This document shows positions 33,524 to 40,929 of a stretch of 40,929 nt of DNA, one piece after another; position 1 is the first letter of the stretch; the number at the start of each line of letters is the position of its first letter. The DNA lies in assembly GCA_011053055.1 (NCBI GenBank), contig DRHT01000014.1, forward strand, positions 1-40,929, given 5' to 3'. Source of the DNA: Halopseudomonas sabulinigri (GTDB lineage Bacteria > Pseudomonadota > Gammaproteobacteria > Pseudomonadales > Pseudomonadaceae). The notes under the pieces were generated by a model, which was not told where the DNA came from, ran no database searches, and worked only from the letters and a program-made list of their open reading frames with translations. A program made the position numbers and the translations under genes.

Positions 33524-34222
33524 ATGAAGCGTAATCTGCTGGCAGTCAGTGTTGCAGTCGGTGTTTTAGTATTGTCCGGTTGCGAAAAGGAACCAGAACT
33601 CACTACCCCCATCCAGCAAGCCTCCTATGGTATTGGTTTGAATATGGGTCAGAGCCTGTTGCAGGATGGTCTTGACGATATCGATGCCCAAGCGCTGGCG
33701 CTGGGTCTGGATGATGCGTTGACCAAGGCTGAGCATCGGGTGGGTGATGAAGAGCTGACGGCTGCCTTCACTACCTTACAAGAGCGCGCGCAGGAAAAGG
33801 CCAAAAGCCTGGCTGACGATGCGGTAGAAGCTAATAAGAAGTACCTGCAAGAGAACGCTGACAAAGATGGCGTAACTACGACCGATTCCGGTATGCAGTA
33901 TGAAGTGCTCACTGCCGGCGATGCTGAAGGCGCGCAGCCAGCCGAAGATGATGTAGTGGTAGTTCACTACGAAGGTCGTCTGGTTGATGGCACTGTATTC
34001 GACAGTTCTGTAGAACGTGGCGAACCTGCTGAGTTGCCAGTTAACGGTGTAATCCCAGGCTGGATGGAAGCACTGCAACTGATGCACGTTGGCGATAAGT
34101 GGAAGGTGACCTTGCCAAGCGAGCTAGCTTACGGTGAGCGTAGCCCTAGCCCTGTTATCCCGCCGAACTCCATTCTGGTGTTCGAAATGGAATTGATCTC
34201 GATCAATCCGCGCCAGGAGTAA
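33524..34222 (+). CDS. FKBP-type peptidyl-prolyl isomerase, lipoprotein (FklB/Mip-like)
   Basis: A 232-residue exported isomerase. The signal peptide ends at L-S-G-C (Cys20). A helical dimerisation region (about 35-120, S-Y-G-I-G-L-N-M-G) is followed by the FKBP domain (about 128-230: V-H-Y-E-G-R-L-V-D-G-T-V-F-D-S-S, V-I-P-G-W-M-E-A-L, L-A-Y-G-E-R, I-P-P-N-S-I-L-V-F). ATG 33524 has GAGG upstream and gives a clean lipoprotein signal; the open frame starts earlier at 33500. It likely assists folding of periplasmic or outer-membrane proteins. Confidence 0.9.
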   Translation: MKRNLLAVSVAVGVLVLSGCEKEPELTTPIQQASYGIGLNMGQSLLQDGLDDIDAQALALGLDDALTKAEHRVGDEELTAAFTTLQERAQEKAKSLADDAVEANKKYLQENADKDGVTTTDSGMQYEVLTAGDAEGAQPAEDDVVVVHYEGRLVDGTVFDSSVERGEPAELPVNGVIPGWMEALQLMHVGDKWKVTLPSELAYGERSPSPVIPPNSILVFEMELISINPRQE

Positions 34223-34510
34223 TCGGGGTAACACGTCCCGATGCCCGGGGCAAGGCCCTCGGGCATAGAAGTGTTACCCTTATGCACAATTTGCGGTAAC
34301 ACTTTCTGTTTACTTATTCGATTTTTTCTGATTCCTCGCCAGTTTTGTAACTGGCTGAAAAATATCATTTTTTTCGCTGGTTAAAAACTATCCTGTTTGT
34401 CTGGAAGCGCTTTCTAACGGGCGTTTGAGCCGCTTATCCTGATTTTTTGCACAGAGTTATCCACAGCTTCTGTGGGTAAGCACTCAGGACCCGCAGCCTT
34501 GCTGGTTTCG
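34223..34510. other. Intergenic region with hairpins and two DnaA-box sequences
   Basis: It separates two convergent genes. A hairpin (34226-34279) has outer arms GGGTAACAC and GTGTTACCC and an inner GC-rich stem. TTATGCACA lies at 34280-34288 and TTATCCACA at 34457-34465. The latter forms a 10-bp stem with CTGTGGGTAA around a CTT loop. No protein gene is seen. Confidence 0.55.
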
Positions 34511-35254
34511 TCAGTCAAAGTGCTGGACGATCTTCCGAATCTGCCCCTGATCAATCATCCGCTCTATGCTTTTGGCCAGTTTTTGGCTGTTAGCCTCTGC
34601 GGGCCTGGCAATGGCGCAGCGCAATGCAAAGGTTTGTACTTCCCAGCTGCTGATGTGAAACGAACTTTGCTCATTCGGCAGCAACTGCTTTACCGCACGT
34701 CTTAAATCTATCGCAGCATCAAGGCGACCGCGTTCGAGCATTTTCAAGCGGGTTGGCAGATCGCGTACGTCGTGACGAATCATTATTTGCTGGCTGAATG
34801 CTTGGGTTACCGCCGGTGAGTAGTAATAGCCCAGCGTGGTACCGACGATGGCATCCTTGAGGTCATCTAACGAGTTTGGTGGGGTCTCGCCCTGACGGGT
34901 TATGACTACGTCTGCGTCGTCATACAAGCTAGGTGTCCAGAGCAGTTGATCTGGCGCATTTAGCCACTCTGGCAAGGTGTTGCAGATGATATCGATGCGA
35001 CTCTTTGCCAGTGACTCCTGGATGCGGTTATTTGGCGTGGCAACAAAACTGACTTGTCTGCCGGTAGCGGCGGCAACGGCTTCGCCAATCTCGCGGGTCA
35101 GGCTCTCCTGTAAATCGTTAGCCTGGATAACAACGTAAGGCGCGGGGTCAGAAGGGGAGTACCCCCATAACAGCGGCTCCCCTTGGCTGGACAGCGGCAG
35201 CATCACCAGGCCAGTCAAAGTTAGTCGTAGGGTAAGGGAGGCAAGAGGTATCAC
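34511..35254 (-). CDS. Periplasmic solute-binding protein (SBP_bac_3-like)
   Basis: A 247-residue exported protein with a signal peptide of about 25 residues. It resembles extracellular solute-binding family 3: L-W-G-Y-S-P-S-D-P-A-P-Y-V, S-L-A-K-S-R-I-D-I-I-C-N, W-T-P-S-L-Y-D-D-A-D-V-V-I-T, L-K-D-A-I-V-G-T-T-L-G, M-L-E-R-G-R-L-D-A-A-I-D. There are no permease or ATPase genes beside it, so it may act as a sensor or orphan binding protein. It lies downstream of and on the same strand as the EAL-GGDEF gene, 49 bases apart, which hints at a signalling link. The ligand is unknown. Confidence 0.8.
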   Translation of the reverse strand: MIPLASLTLRLTLTGLVMLPLSSQGEPLLWGYSPSDPAPYVVIQANDLQESLTREIGEAVAAATGRQVSFVATPNNRIQESLAKSRIDIICNTLPEWLNAPDQLLWTPSLYDDADVVITRQGETPPNSLDDLKDAIVGTTLGYYYSPAVTQAFSQQIMIRHDVRDLPTRLKMLERGRLDAAIDLRRAVKQLLPNEQSSFHISSWEVQTFALRCAIARPAEANSQKLAKSIERMIDQGQIRKIVQHFD

Positions 35255-35303
35255 ATTTAACCCGTTATCAATGGAGCAAATTGCAGCTTAGCTGATTGTT
35301 AGG

Positions 35304-37103
35304 CTAAATCATCTGATATTGGTTGCTTGTCGATGGCTCGGCGCTGGTCATTTGCAGTGCGTTGGACAATGTAATGCTGAAGCCGCGGATTTTTTTAGCG
35401 TCGTGCTTGGCCTTGGAAGCATGTTCAGCCAAGTGCGCAGGATCCAGTTTGTCTGTGTGCTGGCCGCTTAGCTGCAGTACGCCAATCGACAGGTTGAGCA
35501 GGTCATGTTTGCGCCAGCGTCCCTCTCTATCAAGCGCGCTAAAGCCGTTGTCCTGAATATGCTCCGCGCGGTATAGACCGCTGCACAGCTGCTGAAAGCG
35601 TTGATCGAGCTGATCAAGCCGTTGCCGCCAGTCACTGCTGCGCATGACTAGCATGAAATCATCGCCGCCGATGTGCCCGACAAAATCTTTTTGCGGATCG
35701 CAAAGCTCGCGTAGAAGTTGGGCCAATGCCAGTAAAACCTCATCACCTTTGCCGTAGCCGTACAGGTCGTTGAAGGGCTTAAAGTTGTCCAGGTCTACGT
35801 AGCACAGCTGGGCGTCCAACTGTTGCTCAAGCAAACGCTCGAGGCACTGCTGAATTGGAATATTACCGGGCAGCAGAGTTAAGGGATTGGCGTGCCTGGC
35901 TTGTTGCAGTTTGAGTTCGGTGATCTGTCGTAAGACATCGATACCGCGGCCCAGGCCCTTGTATAAGCCCTGATCGATAATAATGAAGTCATCTTCCAGT
36001 CGCTGTCGCGCGCGGCTGGTGAGCAGCCTACTGACGCGCTGCAGGCTCTGACGGATATCCACCCGTAAGCAGTCCTCGTCCATCAATTTACGGATGGGCT
36101 TACGGCCGTAGATCTCCTGCGCAAATGGTTTCAGCATAGTTTGGCTGAGCGTGTGGCGCTGCACTGCACCAATCGGCCGCTGATGGTCGTCGAGGATGGC
36201 CAGAGTGTTAAGTGTAGGCTGTTGCTGAAAGCACTCCAGTACGGTTTGCACCTTGGTATCTTCATGCAAGCCGGGAATGGGCAGCAGCAGGCTATGAATC
36301 GGTGCATCTTCGTTACGGCTACTGCCGTGCTGATTGAGACGCTCTGCCAGTTGTTCTGAATTGATCTCGGGAATGCTGGCGGGGCGGCCCAGCCAGTAGC
36401 CCTGTACCCAATCAATGCCGATTTCTTCGAGTACCGCGAGCTCTTCGGGTTGCTCTATGCCCTCGGCAATTACTTGGGCGCGGGAGGCCTTGGCCATCTG
36501 CAGGATGGAGTTAACGAATTCGCGCTTGATCGGATCGAGATGTATGCCATCGATAAAGTGACGGTCAATCTTTACATACTCTGGGTGTAGTTCGGACCAC
36601 AACCGCAAGCTGGAATAGCCGGCGCCGAGATCGTCTAACGCGATCTGGAAACCCATGTCTCGATAATGGTGAAGCGCGGTCTGCAGTAAGTTGAAATCGT
36701 CTATGGGCGCCTGTTCGGTCAGCTCGATGACCACACGATCCGGCCTCAAGCCGCTGGCTTCCAGCATCGTTAGGGTGCCGCCTGAGTAATGTTGCTGCTC
36801 TAGCAGGCTTTCTGGTGAGATGTTGAGAAACAGCTTGCCAGTCAACCCGAGCGCGCAGAAGCGGCTAATGGCTCGGCTGCGACAGAGCATTTCAAGCTCG
36901 GTCAACATGCCATGGTGACGCGCGGCGGCGAATAGCGTAAGGGGGGAGTGCAGCGGGCTGTCGGATGGACCTCTGCTCAACGCTTCATAGCCAACCACTC
37001 GTTGTTCAAGGCTGGAAACGATGGGTTGAAATAGGCTCGATACCGCGCCGCGGTTGAGAATGTTAAGCAGCGCTTGGCGTTGTTCGGAAACAGTCATTGG
37101 CAT
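35304..37103 (-). CDS. EAL-CBS-GGDEF cyclic-di-GMP signalling protein
   Basis: A 599-residue cytoplasmic protein. An EAL phosphodiesterase domain (about 10-250) retains E-A-L (40-42), L-N-I (Asn94), E-L-T-E (Glu127/Glu130 region), D-D-L-G-A-G (Asp157, Asp158), V-K-I-D-R (Lys178) and A-E-G-I-E. A CBS pair follows (about 270-395), then a GGDEF domain (about 405-570) with signature G-G-D-D-F (479-483) in place of GGDEF. The EAL site looks active, so c-di-GMP breakdown is likely; the GGDDF domain may bind GTP or have weak synthesis activity. The CBS pair may sense nucleotides. Confidence 0.92.
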   Translation of the reverse strand: MPMTVSEQRQALLNILNRGAVSSLFQPIVSSLEQRVVGYEALSRGPSDSPLHSPLTLFAAARHHGMLTELEMLCRSRAISRFCALGLTGKLFLNISPESLLEQQHYSGGTLTMLEASGLRPDRVVIELTEQAPIDDFNLLQTALHHYRDMGFQIALDDLGAGYSSLRLWSELHPEYVKIDRHFIDGIHLDPIKREFVNSILQMAKASRAQVIAEGIEQPEELAVLEEIGIDWVQGYWLGRPASIPEINSEQLAERLNQHGSSRNEDAPIHSLLLPIPGLHEDTKVQTVLECFQQQPTLNTLAILDDHQRPIGAVQRHTLSQTMLKPFAQEIYGRKPIRKLMDEDCLRVDIRQSLQRVSRLLTSRARQRLEDDFIIIDQGLYKGLGRGIDVLRQITELKLQQARHANPLTLLPGNIPIQQCLERLLEQQLDAQLCYVDLDNFKPFNDLYGYGKGDEVLLALAQLLRELCDPQKDFVGHIGGDDFMLVMRSSDWRQRLDQLDQRFQQLCSGLYRAEHIQDNGFSALDREGRWRKHDLLNLSIGVLQLSGQHTDKLDPAHLAEHASKAKHDAKKIRGFSITLSNALQMTSAEPSTSNQYQMI

Positions 37104-37241
37104 TCCCAGGCGATTGATTGTTGCCGTACCTGGCAGCCCGGGATGCTCTGGATGGGCACACTGGCGGGCAGTTGTCCTGACCGGGGCAGTGTGCCATCTA
37201 CAAATTACAGAAATGTGACAGAGAAGCGTCGTTCCAGCCGG

Positions 37242-39335
37242 TTAGTTGGCTTTAGCGACCTGATGTTCCAATTGCAGCAAATCAACCAGAATCTGGCCGG
37301 TCTCAACTAGGAACGCGTCGGGTTCTTTGTCTGCGTCGTTGTTATGCAGCGCGACCTCGTCAGCGGGATCCTCTTTCTCAAGGGATTCCAGCGGCTCCTC
37401 ACCTTTGGCGCTGCGGCGTGTGTTCTCCATCACTAACAAGCGCGACTCATAATCATCCAGTTGCTGTTTACGCTTTGCCTCATTCAACGGCAGCGTTTCA
37501 CGGCCTTTGATCTCATCGTCCAGTCCTAGGCGAGCCAGGGTGTAAACAAAGTCTGGATCTTTCGCAGCGCGTGTTTCATGGCTGGTCTGCAGCTGCTGCA
37601 CGAAAGGCTTGAGTTGCTGACTGCTGCTGTACTTGGCTGGTGGGATGGTATCCCAGGGCATAGCGTGCGGCAGGGCGCTTTCACCGATCTCCTTGCTGTC
37701 GAGCAGTGAGGGGTAACTAATGTCCGGCACGACGCCACGATGTTGCGTGCTCTGCCCGGAGACTCGGTAGAACTTGGCCAAGGTTAGCTTCAGTTCGCCA
37801 TGGTTAAGCGGTTGAATCGATTGCACTGTGCCTTTGCCGAACGTGGGCTCGCCAATGACCAAGGCGCGCCCGTAATCCTGCATGGCGCCGGCAAAAATTT
37901 CCGAGGCTGAGGCAGATAGGCGATTAACCAGTACAGCCATGGGGCCGTTATAGGTTACGCCTGACTCGGGATCGTCTAACACCTGCACGTCGCCTTCAGT
38001 ATTGCGTACCAGCACGGTCGGCCCTTGGTCGATAAATAAGCCAGTCAGTTCGGTAGCCTCTTGCAGGGAGCCGCCGCCGTTGTCGCGTAAATCGAGCACT
38101 ACGCCATCGACCTTCTCTTTCTCTAGTTCTACGAGTAAGCGGCGCACGTCACGGGTGGTGCTGCGGTAGTTGGGATCGCCCTGGCGGTAGGCTTTGAAAT
38201 CGATATAGAAACCGGGTAGGTCGATCACGCCGATGCGGTAATCGTGACCCTGATTGGTCATCTCGATGACGCGCGATTTGGCGGCTTGGTCTTCCAGCTT
38301 GATCGCTTCACGCGTCAGGTTAACGACCTTGCTATCCATATCGCCAGGCGGGTTGCTGGCGGGGATAACTTCCAGGCGTACGTTGGAGCCTTTGGGGCCG
38401 CGGATAAGCTTGACCACTTCATCCAGGCGCCAACCGATGACATCAACCATCTCATCATCAGCCTGGGCAACGCCGACGATACGGTCAGCGGCTGCCAGTT
38501 GCTGGCTGCGTTGTGCTGGGCCAGCTGGGACTAAACGCATGATCTTGGTGTATTCGTTATCGCTCTGCAGTACCGCGCCAATACCCTCCAGCGACAGGCT
38601 CATGTTGATGTCGAAGTTTTCCGCATTTTCCGGCGACAGGTATTGGGTGTGAGGGTCGTAGACCTGTGCCAGGGCGTTAATGTAATTCTGGAAAATATCT
38701 TCCGAGCGCGTTTGGCTGATACGAATCTGCTGACCTTTGTAACGCTTGACCAGCTGCGTCTGGATATCTTCCAGGTTTTTGCCGGACAGTTTAAGGCGCA
38801 GAACCTCATCTTTTATCTGGGCGCGCCACAGCTGATGCAGGGCGTCATCGTCCTTGGCCCACGCGGCCTCTTCACGGTCAACCAGGATATCCTGGTCGGT
38901 AGAGAAGTCGAAGTTAGACAGCTGGTCTTCCAAAAGCTCCAGAGTGAACTCAAGGCGCTGTTCCAGTCGAGCGAGCTGACGCTTGTGCATATCGAAGCCG
39001 ACACTCAGGTCGCCGCTGAGCAGTAAATCATCCATGCGCAGGCGATTCTTGGCGAACCCATCGATGTCTTGCTGGCTGAACAGGCTGCGCTGGGAGTCCA
39101 GATGCTTTAGGTAAGTGTCGTATACCTGCGCGGAGAGGGCGTCATCCAGCCGTGTGCGGTTGTAGTGATGACGGCGCAACAGCTCCACGGTATTTAAACT
39201 GGCGACAACCTGATCGCGGGTGGGCTGCAGCTGATCAAGGTCGAGCGGTACGGCCTTCTCTGCGGCAAAGGAGGTGGCGCTGATAGACATAAAAGCTATC
39301 AGGCATGACTGGCGCAAAGTGTTAGAACCTTTCAT
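37242..39335 (-). CDS. prc: Carboxy-terminal (tail-specific) protease Prc
   Basis: A 697-residue periplasmic S41 peptidase. The signal peptide ends at about residue 24 (S-F-A-A). The N-terminal helical part, the PDZ domain (about 238-320) and the catalytic domain follow. The Ser-Lys dyad is Ser476 in S-A-S-A-S-E-I-F and Lys501 in P-T-F-G-K-G-T-V-Q, the same spacing of 25 as in E. coli Prc. L-R-D-N-G-G-G-S-L is present as well. It trims or degrades periplasmic proteins from their C-terminus. Confidence 0.96.
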   Translation of the reverse strand: MKGSNTLRQSCLIAFMSISATSFAAEKAVPLDLDQLQPTRDQVVASLNTVELLRRHHYNRTRLDDALSAQVYDTYLKHLDSQRSLFSQQDIDGFAKNRLRMDDLLLSGDLSVGFDMHKRQLARLEQRLEFTLELLEDQLSNFDFSTDQDILVDREEAAWAKDDDALHQLWRAQIKDEVLRLKLSGKNLEDIQTQLVKRYKGQQIRISQTRSEDIFQNYINALAQVYDPHTQYLSPENAENFDINMSLSLEGIGAVLQSDNEYTKIMRLVPAGPAQRSQQLAAADRIVGVAQADDEMVDVIGWRLDEVVKLIRGPKGSNVRLEVIPASNPPGDMDSKVVNLTREAIKLEDQAAKSRVIEMTNQGHDYRIGVIDLPGFYIDFKAYRQGDPNYRSTTRDVRRLLVELEKEKVDGVVLDLRDNGGGSLQEATELTGLFIDQGPTVLVRNTEGDVQVLDDPESGVTYNGPMAVLVNRLSASASEIFAGAMQDYGRALVIGEPTFGKGTVQSIQPLNHGELKLTLAKFYRVSGQSTQHRGVVPDISYPSLLDSKEIGESALPHAMPWDTIPPAKYSSSQQLKPFVQQLQTSHETRAAKDPDFVYTLARLGLDDEIKGRETLPLNEAKRKQQLDDYESRLLVMENTRRSAKGEEPLESLEKEDPADEVALHNNDADKEPDAFLVETGQILVDLLQLEHQVAKAN

Positions 39336-39433
39336 CTGGGGTATCGTATCCGGAGAGAGTATGCTTTATAGAGGTTGCGCGGGAGCATGAGTTCCCGCCT
39401 GTATTCACCTATTTGATGAACTATGGAGGCAGC

Positions 39434-40387
39434 GTGAGAGGATTGCAAGCCGAGGGCGGAGCACTGGTTTGGCAGGATCAAGCAGCGGAAACACTGCAGT
39501 CTGGCCAGGTTCGAGTCAAGGTCATGGCCGCGGGATTGAACCGCGCTGATCTGTTGCAGAAAGCCGGTATGTATCCGCCGCCCGCTGGTGTGACCAGTGT
39601 GCTGGGATTGGAATGTGCAGGTGAAGTAGTCGAAGTGGCTGAAGGTACGCGTTGGCAAATAGGTGATCGCGTATGCGCGTTGCTGGCTGGCGGCGGTATG
39701 GCTGATGAAGTAGTGGTTGATGAACGCCACCTGCTATCGGTACCAGCCAACCTGAATTGGGCAGAAGCTGCCGCGATTCCGGAGGTCTTCAGTACCGCTT
39801 GGTTGAATATCTTCGAGCTAGGCAATGCTCGCCCAGGTGAAAAGGTGCTTATTCACGCTGGCGCCAGTGGTGTGGGCACTGCTGCGATTCAGTTGTGTAA
39901 AGCTCAAGGCAATCCTTGCTGGGTCTCTGTCGGTAGCCAGGAAAAGCTGGATGCCTGCATCAAGCTGGGTGCTGAGGGTGGTGTGTTGCGCCAAAACGGA
40001 ATCGCCGCGCTGCAGAGCGATGGCCCGTTCGATGTGGTGTTGGACCCAGTAGGTGCAAACTACGCAGCGGATCACCTCGACCTGCTGGCACTGGATGGGC
40101 GCTGGGTACTCATCGGTCTGATGGGTGGTCGTGAAGCTAAGCTGGATCTGGGCAAGATGCTGGTCAAGCGCGCTCGTCTGATCGGTTCAACGCTGCGCAC
40201 CCGCGATGCGGGCTTCAAGGCTACTTTGCTGGCTGATATGCAGCAGCGGCTAATGCCTTTGTTCGCTAAGGGTGAATTGCAGCCTCTGGTTGCTAAAACC
40301 TTCAGCTTTGAAGACGCCACCGCAGCTTTTGACGAGCTGGCGACTGATAAAGTGATTGGTAAAGTGATACTGCTGCGCGAAGTCTGA
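39434..40387 (+). CDS. NAD(P)H:quinone oxidoreductase (zinc-independent MDR, PIG3-like)
   Basis: A 317-residue medium-chain reductase. Features: A-A-G-L-N-R-A-D-L-L-Q-K-A-G-M-Y-P-P-P, L-G-L-E-C-A-G-E-V, G-D-R-V-C-A-L, and the cofactor motif A-G-A-S-G-V-G-T-A-A. The P-P-P and L-I-G-L-M-G-G-R patterns point to the TP53I3/PIG3 group of NADPH-dependent quinone reductases. I chose GTG 39434 with GGAGG at 39425-39429; an in-frame ATG is available seven to eight codons earlier but the ribosome site favours GTG. It is divergent from prc and ends at a strong terminator. Confidence 0.9.
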   Translation: MRGLQAEGGALVWQDQAAETLQSGQVRVKVMAAGLNRADLLQKAGMYPPPAGVTSVLGLECAGEVVEVAEGTRWQIGDRVCALLAGGGMADEVVVDERHLLSVPANLNWAEAAAIPEVFSTAWLNIFELGNARPGEKVLIHAGASGVGTAAIQLCKAQGNPCWVSVGSQEKLDACIKLGAEGGVLRQNGIAALQSDGPFDVVLDPVGANYAADHLDLLALDGRWVLIGLMGGREAKLDLGKMLVKRARLIGSTLRTRDAGFKATLLADMQQRLMPLFAKGELQPLVAKTFSFEDATAAFDELATDKVIGKVILLREV

Positions 40388-40392
40388 GCAGA

Positions 40393-40433
40393 TAAAAAAG
40401 CCCCGTCGTGCGTTAAGCACGGCGGGGCTTTTT
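40393..40433 (+). terminator. Bidirectional rho-independent terminator
   Basis: A 14-bp stem (40398-40411 with 40417-40430, one G-T pair) around a GTTAA loop, flanked by an A run and a T run. It serves both the quinone reductase gene and the convergent aminopeptidase gene. Confidence 0.92.
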
Positions 40434-40448
40434 ACTGCCTATCCTCTT

Positions 40449-40929
40449 TTAAATGAGATTTTCGCAGTTATAGAAATGCCGTAGTACCTCAGCCAGATAA
40501 CCCGGATCGCGGCTGCCAGCCAACTCTCTGATCGAATGCATCGCCAAGGTCGGCACGCCGATGTCGACGGTGCGCACGCCTAAGCGGCTGGCGGTGATCG
40601 GCCCGATAGTGCTGCCACAGGCCATATCGCTGCGTACCACAAAGCTTTGCACCGGTACCTTGGCTGCTGCGCAAAGCTCGCGAAAGAACGCAGATGTCTC
40701 ACTGCTAGTGGCGTAACGTTGGTTACTGTTGATTTTGATGACTGGGCCGGCGTTCAATTTTGGTCCGTGATTCTCGTCATGCTTTGCAGCGAAATTGGGA
40801 TGCACCGCGTGAGCGTTGTCGGCAGACACCAGCAGTGAGCGCTGCAACACCCGCACGCGCTGAGCGGCGTCTGGAATCAGGCGGCTTAGCACGTCTTCCA
40901 AAAAAGGACCGTCAGCCCCGCAGCAGGAG
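40449..40929 (-). CDS. apeB: M18-family aminopeptidase, C-terminal part (runs off the window)
   Basis: The last 160 or so codons of an M18 metalloaminopeptidase. The frame is open to the window edge, so the start is outside. Family motifs: [56 protein letters not shown]. These contain metal ligands and the C-terminal active-site block. It removes acidic or neutral N-terminal residues in the cytoplasm of related bacteria. Confidence 0.93.
   Translation of the reverse strand, partial: SCCGADGPFLEDVLSRLIPDAAQRVRVLQRSLLVSADNAHAVHPNFAAKHDENHGPKLNAGPVIKINSNQRYATSSETSAFFRELCAAAKVPVQSFVVRSDMACGSTIGPITASRLGVRTVDIGVPTLAMHSIRELAGSRDPGYLAEVLRHFYNCENLI

Overview
The window looks like a chromosomal segment of a Pseudomonas-type gammaproteobacterium, probably marine or halotolerant and close to the Halopseudomonas/Pseudomonas group. 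This rests on recognised proteins (RdgC, Prc, ApeB, UPF0149/SEC-C, an FklB/Mip-type PPIase, a complete GspC-N operon, EAL-CBS-GGDEF) and on tRNA sequences; no database search was possible.

Layout. 1-194: rearranged remnant of an IS3-family element. 384-2159: secreted subtilisin-like peptidase. 2248-2937: UPF0149/SEC-C protein (minus). 3207-4859: exported Cys-type arylsulfatase (minus). 5319-10664: compact selenocysteine cassette, made of a thioredoxin-fusion partner protein, a UGSC-family selenoprotein read through an in-frame UGA (7031-7033) with a SECIS-like hairpin just after it, selA, selB and selC (tRNA-Sec). 11225-19713: extracytoplasmic hydrolase block, with two tandem carboxylesterase lipoproteins, a Tat-dependent PhoX-type phosphatase lipoprotein, a tatA-tatB pair without tatC, and an alpha/beta hydrolase lipoprotein on the minus strand. 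20130-31731: complete type II secretion operon gspCDEFGHIJKLMN plus a TPR/BamD-like lipoprotein gene. 32084-40929: housekeeping and signalling genes (rdgC, tRNA-Val, tRNA-Asp, FKBP PPIase, periplasmic binding protein, EAL-CBS-GGDEF, prc, quinone oxidoreductase, partial apeB).

How the parts may work together. The Sec cassette carries its insertion machinery (SelA, SelB, tRNA-Sec) directly behind one selenoprotein, so it looks self-contained apart from SelD and seryl-tRNA synthetase. The selenoprotein centre reads U-G-S-C-T-S-C-C, the U-x-x-C-x-x-C spacing of GrdB/PrdB-type selenoenzymes. Its upstream partner has a CPTC thioredoxin domain that could reduce it.

The hydrolase and T2SS regions look like a secretion module. 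Four neighbouring lipoprotein hydrolases share a lipobox followed at once by a run of acidic residues. One has a twin-arginine signal and sits beside tatA-tatB. A Pho-box-like repeat lies between the T2SS operon and the divergent hydrolase gene. Together this suggests, but does not prove, phosphate-responsive export and surface display of lipoprotein phosphatase/esterases.
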